Of a DNA stretch of 64,000 nt, positions 9,944 through 19,543 are shown piece by piece. The notes under the pieces are model-generated. The model did no database searches. It saw nothing but the letters and a program-made list of their open reading frames with translations, and was not told the DNA's origin. The position numbers and the translations under genes were made by a program. The DNA comes from an uncultured Enterobacteriaceae bacterium (GTDB taxonomy: Bacteria; Pseudomonadota; Gammaproteobacteria; Enterobacterales; Enterobacteriaceae). The stretch is from the NCBI GenBank assembly GCA_947631255.1, contig CANRKT010000003.1:1-64000 (forward strand), read 5' to 3'. Numbering within the stretch: the stretch's first letter is position 1; each line of letters begins with the position of its first letter.

Positions 9944-12403
9944 TTAAACACAATCAGCATTGATTATTGAATTGGAAATGTCAGAATCCTTTCTAAATCT
10001 AATCTTACATTTATAATCTTTGCTATCTTTACTCCAAATCACATCTAACTCTTCATTACCTTCATCTTCCTGAGGTAATAAAACGAAGCCACTTTGATCT
10101 GTTATACCTACAATATTATTTTTAATATCTACAACCTTAGCGCCAAATGGTATTTCATAGTTAACACCATGTATTTTTAGAATATTCTCCCCTATTCTTT
10201 TTACTTTAAACTCGACCAAGGGAGATGAACCACTATCTGGAATAACTAATAATCTATTATCTTCGATCTCAGACATGTTTTTACTTTTCTTCGAGTCTAA
10301 TGTAATATAATTCCGTTTATAGGGTGATAAATATGGTACAACACCATAACCATTAGAATTTATTTTTATATTACTATTTGATGAGATACTCATACCCTCT
10401 GCGCCAATAGCTTTGACAATAGCAAATGTTTTTCCTAACTCACTCACTTTTGTAATTTCCCCTTCGTGCAACACCATTGCACCATTTATATTTCCGTAAA
10501 TCATCCCACTATTTTCATTTTTAAAATAACCTGCTTGCTTTGTATTAAGTCCATTGTTATAGCTCAGTGAACCACCATTCCCAAAACTATTTTGAGCACC
10601 TCTATCCATCCAGATATTATAATTAACTTTATCCAAGGATTTATCATTCACAGCCAAGGAAACACGAGAGTTATGACTATCTGCATAATTAACATATGAT
10701 GAACTTAAGTTTGAGTTTTTGTTTTTTGTTTCCAGTGGAATATCTAAACTTATATAAAATGTGTTATCTAAATGATTGTTTATATTTTTGTGTGAAAAGA
10801 AGGATATATTGTAATTTACTTTTTTAAAATTATTGTTGTAGCTTAGTGAATAGCCATAAGTGTCGGCGCCATTCCCTTTCCAAGGTTTAGCATAATATCC
10901 TGAGGCAGAGATACCACCATAATTATCAGGTAATGTTTTCCTTAATACTAAATTACCAACCTGTTTATTTTGAGAGCTATCAAACCCTCTATTGATGTCA
11001 TCACTATACTTATGAGCCATAAAATCATTTAATTCAAAATAGCCTTTATCTAAATAGCGGGTTATAGACATAGATACGTTAGTATCAATCAACGACAGAT
11101 CTTCCTCGTAATTTAATACAATTTTATCGTCGCAAAAAAGACCACAAGAAGAACGCTCTGTTTTTTTTTCATCTGAAAATGATCGATAATAATCGAAAGA
11201 AACGCCTCCGATTCTCGTATTAAATGTTCCACCAATCATAGCCTGAGTATAATCATTGGGATAAATAGATTGTAAACTACTATACATGGTTAGATTGTTG
11301 TTAATACCATACTTAACATCAGCTTGTGTAATCCAATAGTTCCCAGGGTACATAGAGTCCAATGAACCAACATGTAAGCTATATTCATAGCTTCCGGGTC
11401 TTATCAAACTGGATATTGTTGAGATAGGGATCTCTTGTACAGTCCTGGCACCATCGGCACCAGTTAAAATAACATTCAAATACCCATTCCCATAAGTTCT
11501 AGGAAGATCTTGAATATTATATTCACCAGCAGGAATATTTTTTTCGTATATGACCCTACCATGATACTCGATACTCAATAATGAAGGGGAATTAGCTATT
11601 CCTCTAATTGAAGGAGCAAATCCTGACAGTGATGTAGCATTCATTCTATTATCACTGGACAGTTTGACCCCTCTATACTTTACCCAGTTAAAATAACCAC
11701 CATTCGTATTTATTTCACCAACTGTTAAATTAGATTTCAAACCAGCAACTGAATGTTCAGCGTATAAATCATAAAACTCATTTTTTATGGAACTATCATT
11801 TCTTACTGACAAATAATTATTGGTATAGATACGCCATGAATATAAATTTAAATGCTGGTCAAAATAACCATTGTAAGAGTATGTATTATTATATCTTTTT
11901 TCTTTTATGTTGGTTATATTCATATCATATTTTAATGCGTAACTATTCACACCTCTATTCCATTGAGATGGATAAATATAATCATCCGCTTCAGATGATA
12001 AATATATTTGAGGAATGTTGACATCCAACCTTTCGTCATCAAAATTCAGTATTGCATATGCACCATCAAGTACATTTTCAATAAAAAAACATTCGGATGA
12101 CGCGCTGTTTATCAAGTTCAATCTATCGTAATTAAGGTTAAACTTGGATAGATTCTGCTGACTAAAACAGGGTAAAAGGCCATTTTCATGTTGTTTAAAA
12201 TCAATATTTTCAGTACTGATTTTTTTACCATTAACATATACTAAAACAAAATGTTTTCCTGGTTTAATCATCTCATTGAGATCTATTTCTTCGTTATGCC
12301 CCAGATATGTCAAAAACTCAGTTTTAAAACGTTCGTTTTCACTAGTAATTCCCATTACTGGTAAAAAAAATAGTATAAATATACTATATTTATTCGACTT
12401 CAT
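9944..12403 (-). CDS. fimbrial outer-membrane usher (FimD/PapC family)
   Basis: This 819-residue usher is the assembly platform that receives chaperone-subunit complexes and threads the fimbria through the outer membrane. The usual parts are seen in order: a signal peptide (about 1-21); an N-terminal chaperone-binding domain with the Cys pair in LPCFSQ and ECFFIE (residues about 90-110); the barrel from about residue 150; the conserved SLSGFAPSIRGIANSPS block near residue 265; IPAGEYNIQDLP and the GADGARTV plug region around 290-330; and a C-terminal domain with a final Cys (INADCV). Length is normal. Its ATG overlaps the chaperone stop by 4 bp (ATGA), so translation is coupled. A poorly conserved GLFCDDK Cys pair sits around residue 418. 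Confidence 0.95.
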   Translation of the reverse strand: MKSNKYSIFILFFLPVMGITSENERFKTEFLTYLGHNEEIDLNEMIKPGKHFVLVYVNGKKISTENIDFKQHENGLLPCFSQQNLSKFNLNYDRLNLINSASSECFFIENVLDGAYAILNFDDERLDVNIPQIYLSSEADDYIYPSQWNRGVNSYALKYDMNITNIKEKRYNNTYSYNGYFDQHLNLYSWRIYTNNYLSVRNDSSIKNEFYDLYAEHSVAGLKSNLTVGEINTNGGYFNWVKYRGVKLSSDNRMNATSLSGFAPSIRGIANSPSLLSIEYHGRVIYEKNIPAGEYNIQDLPRTYGNGYLNVILTGADGARTVQEIPISTISSLIRPGSYEYSLHVGSLDSMYPGNYWITQADVKYGINNNLTMYSSLQSIYPNDYTQAMIGGTFNTRIGGVSFDYYRSFSDEKKTERSSCGLFCDDKIVLNYEEDLSLIDTNVSMSITRYLDKGYFELNDFMAHKYSDDINRGFDSSQNKQVGNLVLRKTLPDNYGGISASGYYAKPWKGNGADTYGYSLSYNNNFKKVNYNISFFSHKNINNHLDNTFYISLDIPLETKNKNSNLSSSYVNYADSHNSRVSLAVNDKSLDKVNYNIWMDRGAQNSFGNGGSLSYNNGLNTKQAGYFKNENSGMIYGNINGAMVLHEGEITKVSELGKTFAIVKAIGAEGMSISSNSNIKINSNGYGVVPYLSPYKRNYITLDSKKSKNMSEIEDNRLLVIPDSGSSPLVEFKVKRIGENILKIHGVNYEIPFGAKVVDIKNNIVGITDQSGFVLLPQEDEGNEELDVIWSKDSKDYKCKIRFRKDSDISNSIINADCV

Positions 12404-13107
12404 GTTAGATTAATTTCTTTTGATATATACGCACCAAGATCATCTATATATGAATATTCAACTATTACATCTTTTTCATTAGATATCTCACCTGTAATTT
12501 TATATCTAGTCTCACTAAATGGTGCTACCGTACTCGAATCTAGCTTAATCGCCATATTATGTTTTAATGCTAACTTCCCAAGATTCACATAAATCGGACT
12601 ATCATTTTTGGCAATTAAATAGCTACCCTTACCTACTCTCTCTATTCTCCAACTCAATTTATCAGCTGCTTCTGATCTTGTAATATCAACTTTCTCTGGT
12701 ACATAGAAAAATTTCATTTTGGTATGCACTGCAATACTCAAAGAATTAGTTCCATTTTTATTTTCTGGAGGTATATCTAAGAAATTTATCCATAACATAG
12801 TTTCTCTATCTTTAGGATAAAGGTTTTTTATTTCATCAGTCCCTATAATCCTTACAATCTTAGATTTCTCGGATTTTACTTTAAACATAGGTTGTGTGAT
12901 GATAAATCCTGTGTCTTTGATTTTATCATTATCGTCATCTTGAGATAACCAAACCTGTATTAATGCAGTTTTTTTGCCAATATTATGAACTTCAACTGTT
13001 TGTTCATTTTCTGACTCATCGAAAATGACTCTTGTAGTATTAACTTGTATTGTTCCTGATGCTGACAAAGGAATTAATAAAAATAAAAAGGCTATTATTT
13101 TTTTCAT
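12400..13107 (-). CDS. periplasmic fimbrial chaperone (PapD/FimC family)
   Basis: This 235-residue two-domain immunoglobulin-like chaperone would complete the fold of pilins in the periplasm by donor-strand complementation. It has a signal peptide (1-18, ending SASG). The family signature ETMLWINFLDIPP (about residues 103-115) is present; it corresponds to the ExxLWLNxxxIPP pattern. The preceding KSKIVRII strand is the G1-type donor strand with alternating hydrophobic residues. The short F1-G1 loop suggests the FGS type, which serves rigid rod fimbriae. The gene overlaps the usher by 4 bp and starts 88 bp after the pilin gene, with a strong stem-loop in that gap. Confidence 0.93.
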   Translation of the reverse strand: MKKIIAFLFLLIPLSASGTIQVNTTRVIFDESENEQTVEVHNIGKKTALIQVWLSQDDDNDKIKDTGFIITQPMFKVKSEKSKIVRIIGTDEIKNLYPKDRETMLWINFLDIPPENKNGTNSLSIAVHTKMKFFYVPEKVDITRSEAADKLSWRIERVGKGSYLIAKNDSPIYVNLGKLALKHNMAIKLDSSTVAPFSETRYKITGEISNEKDVIVEYSYIDDLGAYISKEINLT

Positions 13108-13159
13108 TTAAATTGTTTTTTAAAGTTTAATATATGAAATGGAGTTATAAATCATTGAC

Positions 13160-13189
13160 AGGACTTCATGGTGTATTGCATGAAGTCCT
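13160..13189 (-). promoter_or_regulatory. intercistronic stem-loop between pilin and chaperone genes
   Basis: The 11-bp arms 13160-13170 and 13179-13189 are perfectly complementary with an 8-base loop. On the minus-strand transcript no U-tract follows, so it is not a typical complete terminator. In many fimbrial operons a hairpin here stabilises the pilin mRNA segment and lowers expression of the downstream assembly genes; that role is inferred. On the plus strand it is followed by a T-run, so it could also stop antisense transcripts. Confidence 0.7.
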
Positions 13190-13195
13190 TCTTTT

Positions 13196-13792
13196 TTATG
13201 GATAAACTACACTATAATAAATATTACCCTCGATTTCCCCTGAAGTGACATTGGCATCCGTTGAGACATATTGAACACCAAAATTAAACATTGTTTCGTC
13301 TGCTACCGTTTCACGTTTTTTAGTAGGCGATGTATCTTTACTTGTAGTGAAATCAAAATCATTTTTGTTTTCATCACTAATAACTAACTGGATATTTTTA
13401 GCTCCATTTACACGCATATTTTTAAGATACCCGGTCTTAGAGTCGATAAAGTCACTGCTACTAATTCTCTCAAACTTAATTGCATAACCATCACCAGCCA
13501 GACAATTAGAACCTTTTAACTTAATAAAAAAGTCAGTGTCTCCTGCTCTGTCTCCCAGATTTTTAAAAGCCGTCGTAGATACAGTAGGCAGAGTTACAGA
13601 AAAGTTCGGATTAGTTATTTCCGCACCGTTAGTGTTCCCCCCACTGATCTCACAGGTGGCATTGTTTATTTTTCCGAGAAACGTTATTTTCCCATCATAA
13701 GCGTTTGCCATACTCAAATTTGATAACATGCCCCCGGTAAGGACGAGTATTGATGCTAATATGTTTTTCTTCAGTTTAGATATGTTTTTCAT
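13196..13792 (-). CDS. major fimbrial subunit (FimA-type pilin)
   Basis: This 198-residue secreted pilin is the first gene of the adhesion train. It has a signal peptide with a basic start and a hydrophobic core, cleaved near ANA (residue 31). Mature features are typical: an N-terminal strand beginning DGKITFLGKI; a disulfide pair (Cys in NATCEIS and SNCLAG); a glycine-rich middle; and the C-terminal SGEIEGNIYYSVVYP with penultimate Tyr, which matches the chaperone-recognition pattern. It has a good ribosome binding site, AAGGAT, 5 bases before ATG. It is the only clear rod subunit in the operon, so this is a minimal four-gene fimbria (pilin, chaperone, usher, adhesin). The serotype or group name cannot be given. 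Confidence 0.9.
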   Translation of the reverse strand: MKNISKLKKNILASILVLTGGMLSNLSMANAYDGKITFLGKINNATCEISGGNTNGAEITNPNFSVTLPTVSTTAFKNLGDRAGDTDFFIKLKGSNCLAGDGYAIKFERISSSDFIDSKTGYLKNMRVNGAKNIQLVISDENKNDFDFTTSKDTSPTKKRETVADETMFNFGVQYVSTDANVTSGEIEGNIYYSVVYP

Positions 13793-15789
13793 TTTATCCT
13801 TATGATAATCATGAATTAATAGTAGATTTAAGATTGTTTAAAATGACAATACAATGCCGTATTCATTATCGAATAATGAATAATGGAGTCATTTCTTTTT
13901 CATTGTATTTTTAAAACACAATATGTTTATACATATTCGAATATGTTTTTTTGGTAACCATTCAGGTTAGATTTACCTAATTTGTTTAATAGTTACTTAT
14001 CTCTCTCTGGGAAATGGCATTTCATCGAAAAGAAAAAACGCTCTGTTAGTGATTAGGGAAACTGAGTTAACTCCTTAAAAAACACTCACAAAGCGTTAAC
14101 TCAATCGCTCATTTGTTTTTAAAAATATCATTTTAACCTTATGCTATATATATTTTTAAAGTGAATTTTTTTAATCTGGTATTATGCGTATTCCTTCCTG
14201 TTTATGTCACGAAATGACTGAAGTTCCCAGCAGTTCTTCCTTGAATAGATAAACGCTAGCCTGTTAGCCATAAAGCCTTGTGATTTTATTTTTTATATTT
14301 TGTATGTCACTCTTCTGTGAGACTCTACATGTACTGCCCCTACAAAAAGGGACAGACTTATATTCAGTATCTCCATTCGCAAACTTGATGAAATCATTCA
14401 ATAATTTATTTTTTCTTGGCCTGGCTGCAGAAAATAAAACTCGGATAAATGAGACCAATGCCTGGTATCAAGGTTGTTGTTATTTAAGCAGCCTATTAGT
14501 CCCAGTCCTGATTCAGTATTAGCGAACTTCCCAGCTGTCCTGCCAGGGATCCGTTGTAGCAGCTCCTGACATTCTTCCTGTTCAACCGTATTTTATTAAT
14601 TTTATTAGTTTTACTAGCTAGCTTCAGATAATCCTGCTCTCTGAGCTATATTGGCGGCGATAATATCGTAGAGAAATAGATGATTCAGCCAGAGCACTGG
14701 CTTTTAATTCGAGGAAAATGCGCTTGAGTTGTCACTCTGTTGCCCTCTACTTGAGATTCAGAGGGGTGACAACTCTCGTCGTACTGAGGAGAATGATCCA
14801 CCTTCGCTCTATGGCAGTTACCGCGATAGTCACGAAGTGATAATTATATCTACAGCTTTAGCTTTTCCATGCACATCTAAATAGAATACTGTCATCCCTT
14901 ATTTGCCGATGAAAAAATCTTGATCATCAGCTGGCTGCCTGGATTGTACCGAAGTTCCAACATATGGAACTTCATCCATGTTATCCAGTTGCTGCCCGTC
15001 TCTATTTACGCTGCTCACTGATACCATTAGTTATTATGTATCAGACTAGTTCTGTTGGTTATAAACAGAATGTTAATTACTGCTGAATCGAATTATTACA
15101 CTTCAACTGGTATGTGTCAATACAGTAGTCAATCCCAATTAATTTAAGTCGCCTGTTTATTCCGTTCCCGACTCAGATTCAGACTCAGGATAAACGAGAC
15201 AGCAGGTAGCCAAGCTATCGTATTCCCCGACCAGTATTTCGAATGCTCTTTCTGGTGTTTTCTGTATTTGAGAATAACCTATTTACCGCTATGTAATTTA
15301 TCCCTGATAATATTTATGCTGCATCGAAAATATGAATTTTCAGCTGGCAGATCTGACAATATAAAAATAACAAAAACGTATTTTAGACTCCTTGATTATG
15401 TTTTTCATGCATGTTCTAAAAGAGACTTTTTTACCCATTTCATTCTAATATTTCCATGTGCGTATATAGTCTCACTCGAAACGATAATGAAAAAATGCAA
15501 ATATTTTTCCAGTCATTAATAATTTTCCACCTCCTTTCAAAAGTTTCCCCAAGGTTGAATCATTGATTATTTTATCGGAAATACTTATTCTACCTCCTGA
15601 TATATCATCCTTAACTATAATATATAACCACCTTCAGCATGAAAGATATTTTTAGCAAAACTTTTTAGACATCACACTGTTTCAATGTCGAGAGTTTTTT
15701 ATTTAAAATCAACAATGTATGTAATATTGTATATCTTAGTTATTTTATCATCCGTTTTTAATGATTCGGGCACGAGTTTCAGCCAAGGT
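13793..15789. other. AT-rich region without recognisable genes upstream of the fimbrial operon
   Basis: Both strands were read. Short open frames exist (for example 64 codons at 14264-14458 minus and 83 codons at 15268-15519 plus), but none has a recognisable family motif or a convincing ribosome binding site. The part next to the pilin gene must hold its promoter. A fragment of minus-strand sequence around 14460-14600 reads as plausible protein but was not identified. The region looks like decayed accessory DNA. Confidence 0.6.
14037..14103. repeat. overlapping inverted repeats upstream of the fimbrial operon
   Basis: Arms 14037-14051 and 14083-14097 match as an inverted repeat at 13 of 15 positions. 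A second, perfect 9-bp pair, TGAGTTAAC (14063-14071) and GTTAACTCA (14095-14103), overlaps it. The distance to the pilin start is about 245-310 bp. This could be a regulatory structure, the remnant of a mobile-element end, or a hairpin. The segment between the arms is too short to be a classical invertible promoter element. Confidence 0.5.
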
Positions 15790-15930
15790 TAAAAAAACAC
15801 GGATGCTATGAATCACACCACATCGTCTGCTTTTATCATAAGAACCTCGCACTGTTTTACCGCCAGTCTTAATAACCCACTCATCAATACTGCTCTCGAA
15901 ATGGCTATAATATTTCAGGAGTTATAGAGG
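15790..15930 (-). pseudogene. fragment of ISAs1-family (H-repeat) transposase
   Basis: On the minus strand the frame reading FESSIDEWVIKT then GGKTVRGSYDKSRRCGVIH is very like the conserved IDGKTLRGSYDKSRRRGAIH block of ISAs1-family transposases (the H-repeat proteins associated with Rhs elements in E. coli). Similarity ends within about 45 residues. The downstream part soon hits a stop, and no intact start or flanking inverted repeats are seen. It is a relic, not an active element. The identification rests on this one motif. Confidence 0.6.
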
Positions 15931-16478
15931 CACATGACCAAAATCTCTTTCATCCTCTCCTCCTGTAATAACCACACAATTAATTTATCAAGACCCATCT
16001 TATTTATCCTTATATTATTCCGGGTCCAACGGTTAACAATCAGCACTAATTTAATCTTTTTTGTTATCAAGCGTGCATGTTTTGTACGAAAAACATGACA
16101 CTCACCTGCTCGATAAATATACCTTGTGTGATATTTTTGCCATCGTAGGCAAGTATTCACTGCGCCATCGCCAACAGAAACTTCAATTGTTTAGGGTATA
16201 CAACTTCAGTAGTGCATTCCGCCATTCCACGGCAGTTATTGAATATATCTTACATTCCAAAACAAAAAAATTTACCGGACATTACATATCTCTAGAATGT
16301 TATCCAAGACTAAAAAGAGGATGTATTAAATGCTATACATGAGATAAATTGTTTTTTATCAATAGAATATGCGAATAGTGTGATGAGGTAGAGGGACTGG
16401 GTTAAAGAGCATAGATATCTACACAAAGTTGCCAAAATTTGGCATAAATGGTTAGCATGAATTAAATCTTTCTCTCAC
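15931..16478. other. region with no supported gene between two transposase relics
   Basis: Overlapping short frames on both strands (81 codons minus at 15915-16160; 93 codons plus at 16061-16342) have no recognisable motif. They probably reflect decayed accessory DNA between the ISAs1-like fragment and the IS4-like relic. Confidence 0.5.
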
Positions 16479-17398
16479 CGGGCTTGATGCCCAGCTCAGC
16501 CGCCGATATCAGACGCTGGTTAAACAATATATGACGCCTGCTGATCCACTTGCCTGTGCGATTAAAGATCTTGCCTGTACTCAAAAAAACCTCTTTTTCC
16601 ACCACTCAGACCGTCTGGCGCTTTCTTAACAATGAACGTTTTCAGTCAACTCAATGACCCTTTGTTCTCTCTGGCCGGCCAGGGATAGCTCACAGCCCCC
16701 ATATTTACGCACTGGTTGTCCATGACTGGTCACGTCTGGCCTTTTATTCTCCACAGTAAAGCGCACCGTCTTAAGGTGACACATTCTACTGATATCGGCT
16801 ATGAGCTGCTCCCGCGAGAGACGAATCTGAATGCACTGACTACCGATATACTGAAACTGGAAAACCGGGTATAGAGAAAAAATTGGTACATATCATAGAC
16901 CGTGAAGGCGACTCCATCGGGCATGCGTGCGCAAGTCTGCACTGGCTGATACGTGGCAAGGTAGGACATCGTGTTGAACATCAGGAAACAACAAAGAAAT
17001 TCGGTGAAATGGCAGAGAGCCTGACCTTCAGAGTCAGCGGCGAGGTAGACTATAAAGGGAAAAAGGGGGTATGCCATCAGTGAAGCCAGTATCACGATAA
17101 CCCGTACGACCAAACCGAAACCGGCCTGAGAAGTGACGGGTAAGCGCTCCCCTGTTCAGAAAGGTGAAGCGTTAGCCGTCAGGCTGATAGCGGTGCAACT
17201 GAGTGATGAGCAGAGCAATGTGCTGGGACGCCGGACATTATTGACGAATATCGGAGAAGAGGTGAGTCGGGAGAAAGTGCCACGGCGTTACTGGCGGGTT
17301 TATCAATTTTGCTTAATACATTGCAGTTATTATCAGAGTATACATTGGAAGAGCTAACCCAGATGGCGGCAAGCGTGCTGAGTCAGTTCAGAGACGTG
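16479..17398 (+). pseudogene. decayed IS4-family transposase
   Basis: Pieces in the plus-strand frames match the order of an IS4-family DDE transposase: an N-terminal stretch like LDAQLSRRYQTLVKQY and DPLACAIKDLA; then YALVVHDWSRLAFY, holding the first catalytic Asp region; then the second Asp region LVHIIDREGDS (about 16880-16915); and a C-terminal LAGLSILLNTLQLLSEY-like helix near 17295-17340. The frame is broken by several in-frame stops and shifts (for example soon after 16620 and around 17080-17120), so no functional protein can be made. The YREK segment with the last acidic residue appears deleted. It lies beside the 3' end of erpA, at the boundary between accessory and core DNA. Confidence 0.7.
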
Positions 17399-17423
17399 TA
17401 GATACCTGTGGTTAAAGAAAGAA

Positions 17424-17499
17424 GGAGAGGGGCAGCCGTCAGACTGTTTTTTTGACAGGTTTCCTGGGGAATCTCATAGAAAACGCCTATGCCCCTCTC
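17424..17499. repeat. long inverted repeat downstream of erpA
   Basis: GAGAGGGGCA (17425-17434) is exactly complementary to TGCCCCTCTC (17490-17499). A T7 run and a weak CTGT/ACAG hairpin lie between. It may be a bulky transcription terminator for erpA (minus strand) or the trace of an inserted element. The arms are at the edge of the IS4 relic. Confidence 0.5.
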
Positions 17500-17518
17500 T
17501 CTCCAGGCTGGACTCAGA

Positions 17519-17863
17519 TCAGATACTGAATGAAGAACCGCATCCGCAGGTACTGGTCGCGTTAGGGTTGGTCACCACAAAACGCGAACCTTCAAGGCCT
17601 TCGCTATAATCCACCGCGCCGCCAACCAGATATTGCAGGCTCATAGGGTCAACAACCAAGGCAACGCCTTGTTTTTCAATGGTCATATCACCGTCGTTAA
17701 TCTGATCGTCAAAGGTAAAACCATACTGAAAGCCGCTGCATCCACCACCGGTAATGTAGACACGCAATTTCAGATTCGGATTATCTTCGTCTGAGATCAG
17801 GTTTTTTACTTTATTTGCCGCTGCTTCAGTAAACTGAAGGGGCAATACTACGTCATCACTCAT
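17519..17863 (-). CDS. erpA: ErpA, A-type iron-sulfur carrier/insertion protein
   Basis: This is a 114-residue A-type carrier that passes Fe-S clusters to target apoproteins (in E. coli, isoprenoid enzymes IspG/IspH and respiratory enzymes). The three cluster ligands Cys42, Cys106 and Cys108 are visible in GGGCSGF and STCGCGSS. The sequence is nearly the same as E. coli ErpA and of identical length when started at the ATG at 17861-17863, which has GGAG six bases before it; an earlier in-frame start adds four residues with no better signal. It is monocistronic: clcA ends 81 bp upstream and decayed DNA follows. Confidence 0.97.
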   Translation of the reverse strand: MSDDVVLPLQFTEAAANKVKNLISDEDNPNLKLRVYITGGGCSGFQYGFTFDDQINDGDMTIEKQGVALVVDPMSLQYLVGGAVDYSEGLEGSRFVVTNPNATSTCGCGSSFSI

Positions 17864-17944
17864 GTTTTGCTCCAAACAATGAACAAGCCGGGCAGAACAT
17901 AACCCGCACTTTGTTTAATATTATCCGATACCCTGGTAAATCGT

Positions 17945-19381
17945 TCAAGTATTACGCTCTGCGGATATCTGTCCCTCAGGTGTAGGGGGTACAGCATTCG
18001 CTTTATCGGCTTCTTGCTTGGCCAGCGTTCTTGCCAGGATTTGTGAGTATAACGGTTTTCCCCCAAGAAGATTCGCTAATAATGTCGCCCCCACACTGCT
18101 AACCAGCATGGGTAAAATAAGCTGATAATTACCGGTCATTTCCAGCACTAACGCAATCGCGGTCAGTGGTGCTCGCAAGGTTGCGGACAACAGAGCCCCC
18201 ATTCCCACCAGTGCAAAAACGCCCATCGGCAGATGATATTCCGGCAACCACAATGCGCTGAACATTCCGAATGACATTCCCAGCAAGGTACCTAAAGCCA
18301 GGATCGGGGCAAAAATCCCGCCAGGTGCGCCAGAGGAGAAACACAGTAAGCTAATAACAAGACGAGCCAGAAATAAGTATAGCAACATGCTTAAGCTGTA
18401 GTTTCCAGCAGTAGCGATAGGGATCATATTGAACCCACCGCCGACCACCGAACTCTGCATCAGAGCCAGTACACCACAGACACCACCAATCAGGCCGCCA
18501 ATGAGTACCCATTTGGTCGTATTGCCACCATGGATACACTGAAACATATCCTGCACAGCCAGCACCAGGCGATTGAATATTACGCCAATAACACCGATAA
18601 CCATACCCATTATTAGATAAAGCCACAGTGTATTCAGCGCAACATCGCCGACCATACCGAGATCAATCAAAATTAAGCCGGGGTTAAAACATCGATAGAC
18701 TACGGTCGACATAATAACACCAATAAATACCGCTTTGATTGAGATAAAACTATAATGAAACTGCTTACGCAGCTCTTCGATTACAAAAAAGATGCCAGCC
18801 AGCGGAGCATTAAAGGCCGCCGCCAGTCCTGCTCCGGCTCCGGTTGCCACTAACGAATGACGAGTTTCTGGATTACGCAGACGAAAGATGTCAAAAACCA
18901 TCTGACCTAAGCTCCCCCCCAGTTGCACTGTCGGTCCTTCACGCCCTAAGACCATGCCAGCCCCTAAGGTTCCCATACCGCCGAAGAATTTCACGGGAAT
19001 GACGCGCTTCCAGCGTACTGGCCGAACCCCTTCAAGGGCACCTTCGATTTCAGGTATGCCAGAACCTCCCGCTTCGGGTGCAAATCGCCGGACCAAATAG
19101 TAACCAAACATCGCTAACAACGCTGAAGCCAGAAAAGCCATAGGCCAGACAACCCACGCATCATCTGCCACTTCAGCTAGCATGCCAAGACGATATTGTT
19201 GTATTAGGTTCACGGCTTTGTCGAAACCAACGCCTGCCAGACCGGCAAGCATTCCGACTAGCGCTGCCAGCAGAAGCGTTGAGAGAGGCATTTTATCTAG
19301 ATCATGTAAACGGCGTAGCATTGTCTCGCTACGCTCTGATACGCCAGACTGCTCTTGGAGGCTAGAGTTTTCTGAATTCAT
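17945..19381 (-). CDS. clcA: ClcA, H+/Cl- exchange transporter
   Basis: This is a 478-residue CLC-family inner-membrane antiporter (two Cl- per H+) used by enteric bacteria in extreme acid resistance. Key motifs are present at the E. coli numbering: GSGIP (106-110); GREGP (146-150) with gating Glu148; the intracellular proton Glu203 in [11 protein letters not shown]; and GAPGGIFAP with the anion-binding GxFxP. The C-terminal tail (about residues 455-478, [14 protein letters not shown]) is hydrophilic and slightly longer than in E. coli. It is convergent with nothing and divergent from hemL, with 162 bp between the two starts holding both promoters. Confidence 0.97.
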   Translation of the reverse strand: MNSENSSLQEQSGVSERSETMLRRLHDLDKMPLSTLLLAALVGMLAGLAGVGFDKAVNLIQQYRLGMLAEVADDAWVVWPMAFLASALLAMFGYYLVRRFAPEAGGSGIPEIEGALEGVRPVRWKRVIPVKFFGGMGTLGAGMVLGREGPTVQLGGSLGQMVFDIFRLRNPETRHSLVATGAGAGLAAAFNAPLAGIFFVIEELRKQFHYSFISIKAVFIGVIMSTVVYRCFNPGLILIDLGMVGDVALNTLWLYLIMGMVIGVIGVIFNRLVLAVQDMFQCIHGGNTTKWVLIGGLIGGVCGVLALMQSSVVGGGFNMIPIATAGNYSLSMLLYLFLARLVISLLCFSSGAPGGIFAPILALGTLLGMSFGMFSALWLPEYHLPMGVFALVGMGALLSATLRAPLTAIALVLEMTGNYQLILPMLVSSVGATLLANLLGGKPLYSQILARTLAKQEADKANAVPPTPEGQISAERNT

Positions 19382-19543
19382 GGCTCTCAGTCATGTATAA
19401 TTGCAAGTAATATAACTATACTACCTACGGATTTACCTGACGTCCTATGAATTTCAAAGTTTATCTCGCAGGTTCATTTCATCCCGCCCGCCATTTCACA
19501 TAGACTATGCATTAATACTTATTTCCGAGTCAGGAGCCGATTC

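Noticed and set aside
14264..14522. Two overlapping short frames (64 codons minus, 80 codons plus)
   Set aside because: No family motif, no ribosome binding site, and each lies opposite the other; treated as chance frames in decayed DNA.
13793..14600. A fim-type invertible promoter switch
   Set aside because: The only inverted repeats found enclose about 11 to 31 bp, too short for a switch, and no recombinase gene is present.
17899..17920. ATAACCC-containing stretch upstream of erpA as an IscR type 2 site
   Set aside because: Only the left half resembles the consensus; the right half does not fit, so it was not listed as a feature.
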